A stretch of 5,435 nt of DNA from an uncultured Arenimonas sp. Lineage in GTDB: Bacteria > Pseudomonadota > Gammaproteobacteria > Xanthomonadales > Xanthomonadaceae. The stretch covers positions 1 to 5,435 of the forward strand of contig CAMLKR010000165.1 in assembly GCA_946480565.1 (NCBI GenBank), written 5' to 3'. The notes under the pieces are model-generated. The model saw nothing but the letters and a program-made list of their open reading frames with translations. It was not told the DNA's origin and searched no databases. Every line of letters begins with the position of its first letter. The first letter of the stretch is position 1. A program made the translations under genes and the position numbers. Of the stretch, positions 1 to 5,009 are shown in pieces.

Positions 1-86
1 ATGTGCGGAACCTGCAGGTGCTCGCGCAGGCGGGAAGCCTGGGTGCCCTTGCCCGAACCGGGCGCGCCGAGAAGTACCAGTCGCAT
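1..86 (-). CDS. adk: Adenylate kinase, N-terminal fragment
   Basis: Read on the minus strand from the ATG at 86-84, the product begins [20 protein letters not shown] and runs off the left edge after 28 codons. Residues 7-15 (GAPGSGKGT) are the Walker A P-loop in the form typical of adenylate kinase, and it sits at the very N-terminus as expected. The enzyme is cytosolic and interconverts ATP + AMP with 2 ADP; full-length bacterial enzymes have roughly 185-215 residues, so most of the gene lies outside. The gene is divergent from the phosphofructokinase gene at 224. Only a weak purine stretch (GAAG) precedes the start, and no convincing -35 is visible on this strand. The family call is firm because of the diagnostic P-loop context, although only the start is present. 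Confidence 0.95.
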   Translation of the reverse strand, partial: MRLVLLGAPGSGKGTQASRLREHLQVPH

Positions 87-135
87 TGCTTCAAAACCCC
101 TATAAACAAGGACGCACGGCACCGTCTTCACCCCG

Positions 136-147
136 TTTGGCTATAGT
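136..147 (+). promoter_or_regulatory. Candidate -10 region for the phosphofructokinase gene
   Basis: TATAGT at 142-147 matches the sigma70 -10 consensus at five of six positions and stands out in GC-rich sequence. It is preceded by TTTGGC at 136-141, with the TG one base further upstream than in a canonical extended -10. No good -35 is found 16-18 bases upstream. Transcription from here would give a leader of roughly 70 bases before the ATG at 224. The core CTATAG (141-146) is self-complementary, so it could also serve as TATAGC for the divergent adk gene. The call rests on motif likeness only. Confidence 0.4.
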
Positions 148-210
148 GGGGCCGCCGACTGGCCGTGCGGACATGGAAACGCTACTGGCCGGACCGGTCC
201 AAGTCAATGA

Positions 211-219
211 AAGGCAGGA
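211..219 (+). promoter_or_regulatory. Ribosome binding site that decides the PFK start
   Basis: AAGGCAGGA ends 4 bases before the ATG at 224-226. The two in-frame upstream ATGs (86 and 173) lack such a site, and the residues they would add do not resemble the family N-terminus. This supports 224 as the true start. Confidence 0.65.
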
Positions 220-223
220 AAAA

Positions 224-1477
224 ATGGGCAAAGGAACGCTCCTCTACGCGCAGTCCGGCGGGGTCACCGCCGTCATCAACGCCACCGCCAGCGCGGTGAT
301 CCAGGCCGCCCGGGCCCGCAAGGTCAAGGTGCTGGCCGCCCGCAACGGCATCCTCGGCGCCCTGCGCGAGGACCTGGTGGACACCTCGAAGGAATCGGCC
401 GCCGCGATCCTCGCGCTGGCCCATACCCCCGGCGGAGCCTTCGGGTCCTGCCGCTACAAGCTCAAGTCGATCGAACAGGACGCGGCGAAATACCAGCGCC
501 TGCTCGAGGTGCTGAAGGCGCACGACGTGCGCTGGTTCCTTTACAACGGCGGCAACGATTCCGCCGACACCGCACTGAAGCTGTCGAAGATGGCGGCGGC
601 GTCGGGTTATCCGCTCACCTGCATCGGCGTGCCCAAGACGGTGGACAACGATCTCGTCGTCACCGACTGCTGTCCGGGTTTCGGCTCGGCGGCGAAGTAC
701 ACCGCGGTGTCGGTCGCCGAGGCCGCGCTCGACGTCGCCGCGATGGCCGACACCTCGACCAAGGTCTTCGTCTACGAGGTGATGGGCCGCCACGCCGGCT
801 GGCTGGCCGCGGCCGGCGGCCTGGCCGGCAAGGACAAGGACGATGCGCCGCAGGTCATCCTGTTCCCCGAGATCGCCTACGACGAGGCGAAGTTCCTCGC
901 CCGCGTGCAGGAAACGGTGAAACGCGTCGGCTGGTGCGTGGTGGTGGTCTCGGAAGGCATCCGCCATCCGGACGGAAGCTTCGTCGCCGACGCCGGCGCC
1001 GGCAAGGACGCCTTCGGCCACAGCCAGCTCGGCGGCGTCGGGCCGCTGCTGGCCGCGACGGTGAAGGACAAGCTGGGCCTGAAGGTGCACTGGACCGTGC
1101 CCGACTACCTGCAGCGTTCGGCCCGCCACCTGGCCTCGAAGACCGATCTGGCGCACGCCCAGGCCGTCGGCAAGGCCGCCGTCGAGTACGCGCTCAAGGG
1201 CCTCAACGGCGTCATGCCGGTCATCGTCCGGACCAGCGAAAAACCCTATCGCTGGAAGGTGGAACCGGCGGCTCTGGACCGCATCGCCAACGCCGAGAAG
1301 ACCATGCCCAAGGGCTTCATCGACAGGTCCGGCTACGGCATCACCGCCGCCTGCCGCACCTACCTGGAACCCCTGGTCCGGGGCGAGGCGCCGCCACCCT
1401 ATCGTCCGGATGGCCTGCCCAATTACGTTCGACTCAAGCTGACCGCCGTGGCGAGGAAACTGCCTCCCTTCGGCTGA
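224..1477 (+). CDS. pfp: Pyrophosphate-dependent 6-phosphofructokinase
   Basis: A 417-residue cytosolic enzyme that reversibly phosphorylates fructose 6-phosphate to fructose 1,6-bisphosphate, probably using PPi. The PFK fold motifs appear in order: the N-terminal glycine loop SGG (11-13), GGNDS (109-113), PKTVDND (137-143), MGRHAGW (187-193), SEGIR (243-247) and PDYLQR (293-298). In E. coli PfkA the donor-site residues are Gly104 (GGDGS) and Gly124 (PGTIDND); here they are Asp112 and Lys138, the substitutions known to mark PPi-dependent enzymes. Asp141 corresponds to the catalytic base Asp127. One oddity is Asn111 in place of the usual Asp of GGDDS. The length fits the roughly 400-residue PPi-PFK group rather than the 320-residue ATP-PFKs. 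The ATG at 224 is chosen over upstream ATGs at 86 and 173 because family homology starts here and a Shine-Dalgarno precedes it. Such enzymes work in both glycolysis and gluconeogenesis. The nearby membrane pyrophosphatase gene fits a PPi economy. Confidence 0.92.
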   Translation: MGKGTLLYAQSGGVTAVINATASAVIQAARARKVKVLAARNGILGALREDLVDTSKESAAAILALAHTPGGAFGSCRYKLKSIEQDAAKYQRLLEVLKAHDVRWFLYNGGNDSADTALKLSKMAAASGYPLTCIGVPKTVDNDLVVTDCCPGFGSAAKYTAVSVAEAALDVAAMADTSTKVFVYEVMGRHAGWLAAAGGLAGKDKDDAPQVILFPEIAYDEAKFLARVQETVKRVGWCVVVVSEGIRHPDGSFVADAGAGKDAFGHSQLGGVGPLLAATVKDKLGLKVHWTVPDYLQRSARHLASKTDLAHAQAVGKAAVEYALKGLNGVMPVIVRTSEKPYRWKVEPAALDRIANAEKTMPKGFIDRSGYGITAACRTYLEPLVRGEAPPPYRPDGLPNYVRLKLTAVARKLPPFG

Positions 1478-1485
1478 TCCCCAGG

Positions 1486-1511
1486 CCGTGCCATCCGGCC
1501 GGATGGCACGG
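1486..1511 (+). terminator. Perfect 26-bp palindrome after the PFK gene, candidate terminator hairpin
   Basis: Nine bases after the PFK stop codon, 1486-1511 is a perfect palindrome. As RNA it folds into an 11-bp stem (1486-1496 with 1501-1511) closed by a GGCC loop. Position and stability suit a transcription end signal. No U-tract follows, so it is not a classical intrinsic terminator; it may act as an mRNA 3'-end stabiliser, a U-less terminator or a protein-binding site. The palindrome is seen directly; its function is inferred. Confidence 0.5.
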
Positions 1512-1530
1512 TGACCACCGGCACATCCGG
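1499..1530 (+). repeat. Alternative hairpin overlapping the palindrome (REP-like)
   Basis: CCGGATG at 1499-1505 is the right arm of the 26-bp palindrome, and it can instead pair with CATCCGG at 1524-1530. Inside this second hairpin CGGT (1509-1512) pairs with ACCG (1517-1520) around a GACC loop, separated from the outer stem by a GCA/GCA internal loop. CATCCGG therefore occurs twice as a direct repeat (1492-1498 and 1524-1530) flanking one shared partner. A GCCGGATG ... CATCCGG imperfect stem-loop with an internal mismatch resembles bacterial REP elements in form. Whether it is one depends on copy number in the genome, which cannot be seen here. Confidence 0.35.
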
Positions 1531-1589
1531 GCGCACGCCACGGCTGGGAGCATTCGCACCCTTTGTCGTCCGCCGTCATCCGCGTTCCC

Positions 1590-1595
1590 GGAGAA
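1590..1595 (+). promoter_or_regulatory. Ribosome binding site for a GTG start
   Basis: GGAGAA at 1590-1595 lies just ahead of the GTG at 1600-1602, with GGAG ending 6 bases before it. It decides in favour of this GTG; the reading frame is open far upstream (to 934), but that part overlaps the phosphofructokinase gene out of frame. Confidence 0.7.
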
Positions 1596-1599
1596 CCTC

Positions 1600-2691
1600 G
1601 TGAAACCGATCCGCCCGCTGTCCTTCCTCGCCCTGGTCCTGGGCCTCTGTTCCACTGGCGCCGTGCTGGCCCAGGCCGGCTCCGGCAACCTCTACAGCGT
1701 CACCACCAAGATGGAAATGCAGGGCATGCCCTTCGCCATGCCGGCGAACACGGTGCAGGTCTGCGGCCCCAAGGACCAGGCCAGCGACAAGATGGTGCCG
1801 CACGACGAGAACTGCACGGTCAGCAATTTCCGCCAGTCCGGCAACAAGTCCAGCTTCACCATGACCTGCCGCGGCGAGAACCCGATGACCGCCACCGGCG
1901 AGTTCGAGCGCCTCAGCGCCGACGCCTATCGCGGCCGCATGCAGATGAAGGGCGAGATGGAAGGCGAACCCATGGACATGACCATGACGTTCGAGGGCAA
2001 GAAGATCCGCGACTGCGACTACGCCACCGAGTCGCCGGAAGCCCAGGGCCGCGCCATGCTGGCCAAGACCTGCGAAGAGCAGCTGCGCCAGCCGGCCTGG
2101 CAGGCCTACGAATCCTTCACCGGTCCGAACGCCGTCTGCCCGACCTACAAGCCGCGCTACTGCAGCGCGATGCAGGCCGCCTCGATCAAACCCGACGTCA
2201 TCCGCAACGCGGACCACGCGGCGCAGGAGATGAGCAAGGCCGGCGTCCAGGGCCCGACGCTCTGGACCGCTTTCCAGGCCTGCGGCACCACGCGCCAGGC
2301 CGCGCTCGCCAAGGCCTGCCCGATGGCCGAGAAGAGCCGCGACTATGCCTTCATCACCGGCTACTGCCCGACCCTGGTGGCCGAGGTCTGCGCTTCGGCC
2401 GATCCGGCGAAGGACCATGAGTTCGTGATCCAGAGCTGCCCGGTCCAGGCCAAGGCGGCCGCGGCCCAGCACTGCGCCGGCCGCGACTTCACCGCGATGC
2501 GCATGTCGCCCTACGCCAACTTCTGCAGCCAGTACGCCGCCGGCAGCCTGCAGCAGCGCAACGCCGGCGCGACCGGCGCCGCCGCGCGCCCGACCGCGCA
2601 GCCGCAGCCGAAGCCGGAAGAAGAGGAAGCGGCCAAGCCGTCCTGGCGCGACCGCCTGAAGGCCGCCAAGGACAAGCTGACCGGCGATTGA
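1600..2691 (+). CDS. Secreted DUF3617-like protein with cysteine-rich C-terminal extension
   Basis: A 363-residue protein starting at a GTG with a good Shine-Dalgarno. Residues 1-25 form a signal peptide (KPIR, then a hydrophobic core, then AVLA before QA), so the product is probably periplasmic. Residues about 30-140 resemble DUF3617: a short secreted domain with MEMQGMPFAMP, a VCGP segment near residue 55, paired cysteines (55, 72, 90, 139) and a Met-rich stretch (MQMKGEMEGEPMDMTMTF). The function of DUF3617 is unknown. Family members are usually about half this length. Residues 158-309 add ten further cysteines, with a repeated CPT-x5-C motif at 180-188 and 256-264. The mature protein thus has 14 cysteines, an even number that would allow full disulfide pairing. 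The tail (331-363) is Pro/Glu-rich and then a short amphipathic helix. It is first in an apparent operon, 3 bases ahead of the carboxypeptidase gene. The domain assignment is from pattern likeness and is moderately sure; the extension is unrecognised. Confidence 0.75.
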   Translation: MKPIRPLSFLALVLGLCSTGAVLAQAGSGNLYSVTTKMEMQGMPFAMPANTVQVCGPKDQASDKMVPHDENCTVSNFRQSGNKSSFTMTCRGENPMTATGEFERLSADAYRGRMQMKGEMEGEPMDMTMTFEGKKIRDCDYATESPEAQGRAMLAKTCEEQLRQPAWQAYESFTGPNAVCPTYKPRYCSAMQAASIKPDVIRNADHAAQEMSKAGVQGPTLWTAFQACGTTRQAALAKACPMAEKSRDYAFITGYCPTLVAEVCASADPAKDHEFVIQSCPVQAKAAAAQHCAGRDFTAMRMSPYANFCSQYAAGSLQQRNAGATGAAARPTAQPQPKPEEEEAAKPSWRDRLKAAKDKLTGD

Positions 2692-2694
2692 TCC

Positions 2695-3501
2695 ATGCGG
2701 TTCTGGCTGGCGCTGTGCCTGTGCTTCGCGGCGCCGTCCCTCGCGGCGGCGCCGGTGGATGCCTATCCGGACGTCGCGGCGGCCTACTGGGTTGAAATCG
2801 ACGGTGAGCCCGTTTGGGCCGGCCAGCCCGACCGGGCGCTGCCGATGGCCAGCCTGGCCAAGCTGATGACCGCCCTGGTACTGGCCGAGGGCGGCGGTCT
2901 CGACCAGGTGGTCACCGTCGGCGCCGGCACCGCCCAGGCCACCGGCACCCGCATCGGCCTGCGACCCGGCGAACGTTACGTCGCGGCTGACCTGTTCACC
3001 GCCATGCTGGTGCGTTCGGCCAACGACGCCTGCCGCGCCCTGGCCGACTGGAAAGGCGGAGATCTCGCCGGCTTCGTCGCGCTGATGAACGCCCGCGCCG
3101 CCGAACTGGGCATGACCCGGACCCGGTTCGCCAACGCCTGTGGCCACGATGCCCCGGGCCAGGCCAGCAGCGTGCGCGACCTGGCGCGGCTGGCGCGCGC
3201 CGCCATCGCGCAGCCGCGCATCGCCCTGGACGTCCGCCGCCTGCGCTACACGCTGCGCAGCCAGGCGGGGCGCGAGATCCCGATGAACACCACCAACGCG
3301 CTGCTGGAGCAGGTGCCCGGCGCGATCGGCCTGAAGACCGGCTACACGCCGGGCGCCGGCCGCTGCCTGATCGCGCTGGCGCAGCGCGACGGCCACGAGG
3401 TGCTGGTGGTGCTGCTGAAGGCGCCCGACCGCTGGTGGGACAGCGTCGCGCTGCTCGAACTGGCCTTCGACCAGGCGCAGCGCACGCCGCGTCCGCAATG
3501 A
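2695..3501 (+). CDS. D-alanyl-D-alanine carboxypeptidase, short PBP5-like (peptidase S11)
   Basis: A 268-residue serine peptidase of the penicillin-binding type, acting on peptidoglycan stem peptides in the periplasm. The three active-site motifs are intact: SLAK (53-56, nucleophile Ser53 and Lys56), SAN (108-110, in SANDAC) and KTG (214-216, in LKTGYTPGAG). Residues 1-19 are a signal peptide with an AAA region before Pro20; Cys8 and Cys10 do not form a lipobox. The SANDAC and KTGYT contexts are closer to PBP5 (DacA) than to PBP7. E. coli DacA has about 400 residues with a C-terminal beta domain and membrane-anchoring helix. Here the protein stops about 50 residues after KTG, so both are missing and the enzyme is likely soluble. 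The ATG lies 3 bases after the preceding stop with no clear Shine-Dalgarno, suggesting translational coupling. Its own stop overlaps the next start (ATGA). An endopeptidase role is the main alternative. Confidence 0.92.
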   Translation: MRFWLALCLCFAAPSLAAAPVDAYPDVAAAYWVEIDGEPVWAGQPDRALPMASLAKLMTALVLAEGGGLDQVVTVGAGTAQATGTRIGLRPGERYVAADLFTAMLVRSANDACRALADWKGGDLAGFVALMNARAAELGMTRTRFANACGHDAPGQASSVRDLARLARAAIAQPRIALDVRRLRYTLRSQAGREIPMNTTNALLEQVPGAIGLKTGYTPGAGRCLIALAQRDGHEVLVVLLKAPDRWWDSVALLELAFDQAQRTPRPQ

Positions 3502-4886
3502 ACGACGCGCGCCTCCTGCGCGCGGGCCTGGCCGCCGGCCTGTGCGGACTGGTGGTCGCCGTCTACTGGGCAACGCTGGCAGCGCCCTTCCATTTCGACG
3601 ACTACGCGGTGGTGGTCGACAACCCGGCGGTGCATGCCCTCGCGGCGTGGTGGGCGTCGATGCCCGGCATCCGGCCGCTGCTCAAGCTCGCCTACGCATT
3701 GAACTGGGCCCTGTCCCCGGGCCCGTTCGGTTTCCATGCCGCGAACCTCGGCCTGCACCTGGCCAATACCCTGCTGGTGTGGGCCGTAGCGGGGCAGTGG
3801 CTGCGCAGGCTGGCGCCGGATGCGCCAGGGCCATGGGCCAGCGCGGCGGTGGCGCTGCTGTTCGCCCTGCATCCGGCCGCCACCGAATCGGTGAGCTATG
3901 TCAGCGGCCGCTCGATGTCGCTGATGGCCACGTTCTACCTGGCGGCGCTGTGGATGCAGGCGGCCGCGGACGCCCGCAGGCAACCGGAACGATGGCGGTT
4001 TGCCTCGGCCCTGCTGTTCGGCGCGGCGCTGGCGGTGCGCGAAACGGCCATGACGCTGCCGCTGGCCGTGCTGATGCTGGCCTGGTTCGCCGGCACGCCG
4101 CTGCGCCACGCGCTTTCCAGCCTGCGCTGGCACGGCGTGATGCTGGCGATCGCGGTGGCCGCCGCGGCGCTGGCGCCCGGTTACGACCGCTTCTTCCACT
4201 ACAGCCTCGGCACGCGCGGCCTGGAGGCGCAGCTGCTCGGGCAGACGACGGCGCATGCACACCTGGTGCTGCACAGCCTGTTCGGCCTGCGGACGAACCT
4301 GGACCCGGCGCTGGACATTCCGGCAGGCTGGGGCGCGGTGCAGATCGCGGTCGTGCTTGCTGCGCTGGCATCGATCATCGTTGCGATCCGATCGCGGCGA
4401 CGCTGGCCCTGGCTCGGCTTCGCGATCGGCTGGTACTGGCTGCAGCTGGCGCCGGGCAATTCGCTGATGCCGCGCTTCGACCTGGCCAACGACCGGCACC
4501 TGTACCTGGTGCTGCCCGGCGCTGCCTTGGCCGTGGTCGTCGCGCTGGCCGCGATCCGGCTGCCGCGGCTGGGCCCGGCGGCGCTGGCGCTGGTCGCCCT
4601 GCTCTGCGCGCAGGCGACCTGGACGCGCAACCAGGACTACCGCAGCGAGCGCCTGCTCTGGCAGGCCACGGTCGCCGGATCGCCGGGCAAGGCGCGGCCC
4701 TGGGTGAACCTGGGCTGGGCCCGGCAGGCCGAAGGCGACATCGAGGGCGCGCGGGCCGCCTACGAATGTGCGCTGCGGCTGCAGCCGGACCATGAACAGG
4801 CGGCGATCAATCTGTCCCTGCTTGCGCCGTCCGCCGCGTCGGGCCGCCCCGACAGCGGCTGCCCACGCCGGCCCGGCCCGCCCTGA
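3498..4886 (+). CDS. TMTC-like polytopic membrane protein (GT-C glycosyltransferase type) with C-terminal TPR
   Basis: A 462-residue protein starting at the ATG that overlaps the preceding stop by 4 bases (ATGA). About eleven hydrophobic segments are visible, the first at residues 8-30. Directly after it comes FHFDDYAVVVDNP (31-43), the acidic first-loop motif of the TMTC/PMT-like GT-C proteins. Further family-like segments follow: HAANLGLHLAN (80-90), HPAATESVSYVSGR (125-138), RETA (181-184) and NDRHLYLVLPG (331-341). Residues 399-432 form a single TPR (WVNLGWARQ ... AYECALRLQP). Eukaryotic TMTC proteins are O-mannosyltransferases with many TPRs; bacterial relatives have no settled function. 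By analogy this one may transfer a sugar from a polyprenyl carrier to a periplasmic acceptor, which is inference. Having only one TPR is unusual. The last 20 residues are Pro/Ser/Gly-rich. Other possibilities are a non-catalytic membrane scaffold or an oligosaccharide ligase. Confidence 0.8.
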   Translation: MNDARLLRAGLAAGLCGLVVAVYWATLAAPFHFDDYAVVVDNPAVHALAAWWASMPGIRPLLKLAYALNWALSPGPFGFHAANLGLHLANTLLVWAVAGQWLRRLAPDAPGPWASAAVALLFALHPAATESVSYVSGRSMSLMATFYLAALWMQAAADARRQPERWRFASALLFGAALAVRETAMTLPLAVLMLAWFAGTPLRHALSSLRWHGVMLAIAVAAAALAPGYDRFFHYSLGTRGLEAQLLGQTTAHAHLVLHSLFGLRTNLDPALDIPAGWGAVQIAVVLAALASIIVAIRSRRRWPWLGFAIGWYWLQLAPGNSLMPRFDLANDRHLYLVLPGAALAVVVALAAIRLPRLGPAALALVALLCAQATWTRNQDYRSERLLWQATVAGSPGKARPWVNLGWARQAEGDIEGARAAYECALRLQPDHEQAAINLSLLAPSAASGRPDSGCPRRPGPP

Positions 4887-4887
4887 A

Positions 4888-4914
4888 GGCGCTCCCGCTG
4901 CCCCGGTGAGCGCC
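4888..4914 (+). terminator. Candidate hairpin after the three-gene operon
   Basis: GGCGCTC (4888-4894) pairs perfectly with GAGCGCC (4908-4914), beginning one base after the stop codon of the TMTC-like gene. Inside, CCG (4895-4897) can pair with CGG (4904-4906), leaving one bulged T and a 6-base loop. No U-tract follows directly. It may end or stabilise the operon transcript. The pairing is seen; the role is inferred. Confidence 0.45.
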
Positions 4915-4921
4915 GGTGGCG

Positions 4922-4937
4922 CCCCCCTCCCCCCTTT
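4922..4937 (+). other. 16-base pyrimidine tract (C6-T-C6-T3)
   Basis: An uninterrupted pyrimidine run made of two C6 blocks split by one T and followed by three T's. It lies immediately upstream of, and overlaps by one base, the candidate extended -10 for hppA, so it fills most of the spacer of that promoter. Such runs can slip during replication. No function is established from sequence. Confidence 0.5.
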
Positions 4938-4945
4938 GCCATACT
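4937..4945 (+). promoter_or_regulatory. Candidate extended -10 promoter for hppA
   Basis: TGC followed by CATACT (4940-4945) fits an extended -10 (TGn plus a hexamer matching TATAAT at four of six). The -35 position 17 bases upstream (4917-4922) is poor, which extended -10 promoters tolerate. The predicted start near 4952 gives a leader of about 58 bases. The element resembles the TTTGGCTATAGT before the phosphofructokinase gene. Confidence 0.4.
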
Positions 4946-4951
4946 CGGGCC

Positions 4952-4980
4952 AGGCGGCCCTTTGGCCGCTTATGTTTGTT
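4952..4980 (+). promoter_or_regulatory. GC-rich stem-loop with T-rich trailer upstream of hppA
   Basis: GCGGCC (4954-4959) and GGCCGC (4964-4969) form a perfect 6-bp stem around a CTTT loop. It extends by a G.U and an A-U pair to 4952-4971, and the T-rich stretch TTATGTTTGTT (4970-4980) follows. The form is that of an intrinsic terminator with an interrupted U-tract, which could end the upstream operon. If the promoter at 4937-4945 is real, the hairpin instead sits at the extreme 5' end of the hppA mRNA, where it could protect it or attenuate transcription. Confidence 0.5.
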
Positions 4981-4996
4981 CATCCTGTTGAACTCT

Positions 4997-5004
4997 GGGG
5001 AGGG
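4997..5004 (+). promoter_or_regulatory. Strong ribosome binding site of hppA
   Basis: GGGGAGGG ends 5 bases before the ATG at 5010. It is the best Shine-Dalgarno match in the window and fixes the hppA start, suggesting efficient translation of the pump. Confidence 0.85.
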
Positions 5005-5009
5005 TTTGC

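Noticed and set aside
86..223. Earlier start of the phosphofructokinase gene at 86 or 173
   Set aside because: The 46 extra residues do not look like a PFK N-terminus and would read through the candidate promoter. A Shine-Dalgarno stands only before 224.
182..1579. A 465-codon open frame on the minus strand opposite the phosphofructokinase gene
   Set aside because: Its translation is rich in Arg, Gly, His and Val with no recognisable motif. It is the usual by-product of high third-position GC, while the plus strand carries clear PFK motifs.
934..1599. Upstream extension of the DUF3617-like reading frame to an ATG at 934
   Set aside because: The extension overlaps the phosphofructokinase gene in another frame and is Arg/Gly-rich. 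The GTG at 1600 has a Shine-Dalgarno and is followed at once by a signal peptide.
2695..2754. Possible lipoprotein signal in the carboxypeptidase (Cys8, Cys10)
   Set aside because: The residues before either Cys do not form a lipobox and the hydrophobic core is too short at that point; an AxA-type cleavage near residue 19 fits better.
3435..3497. Start of the TMTC-like gene at the ATG at 3435
   Set aside because: It would add 21 Arg/Ala-rich residues inside the carboxypeptidase gene. The ATGA overlap at 3498 is the normal arrangement, and the first membrane helix follows soon after it.
1576..3573. A 665-codon minus-strand open frame across the DUF3617-like and carboxypeptidase genes
   Set aside because: It has Arg/Gly/Ala-rich low-information content. 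The plus strand encodes a signal peptide and intact SxxK, SxN and KTG motifs over the same bases.
3342..4793. A 483-codon minus-strand open frame opposite the TMTC-like gene
   Set aside because: It is rich in Arg, Gln and His with no hydrophobic or family pattern; the plus strand gives a coherent polytopic membrane protein.
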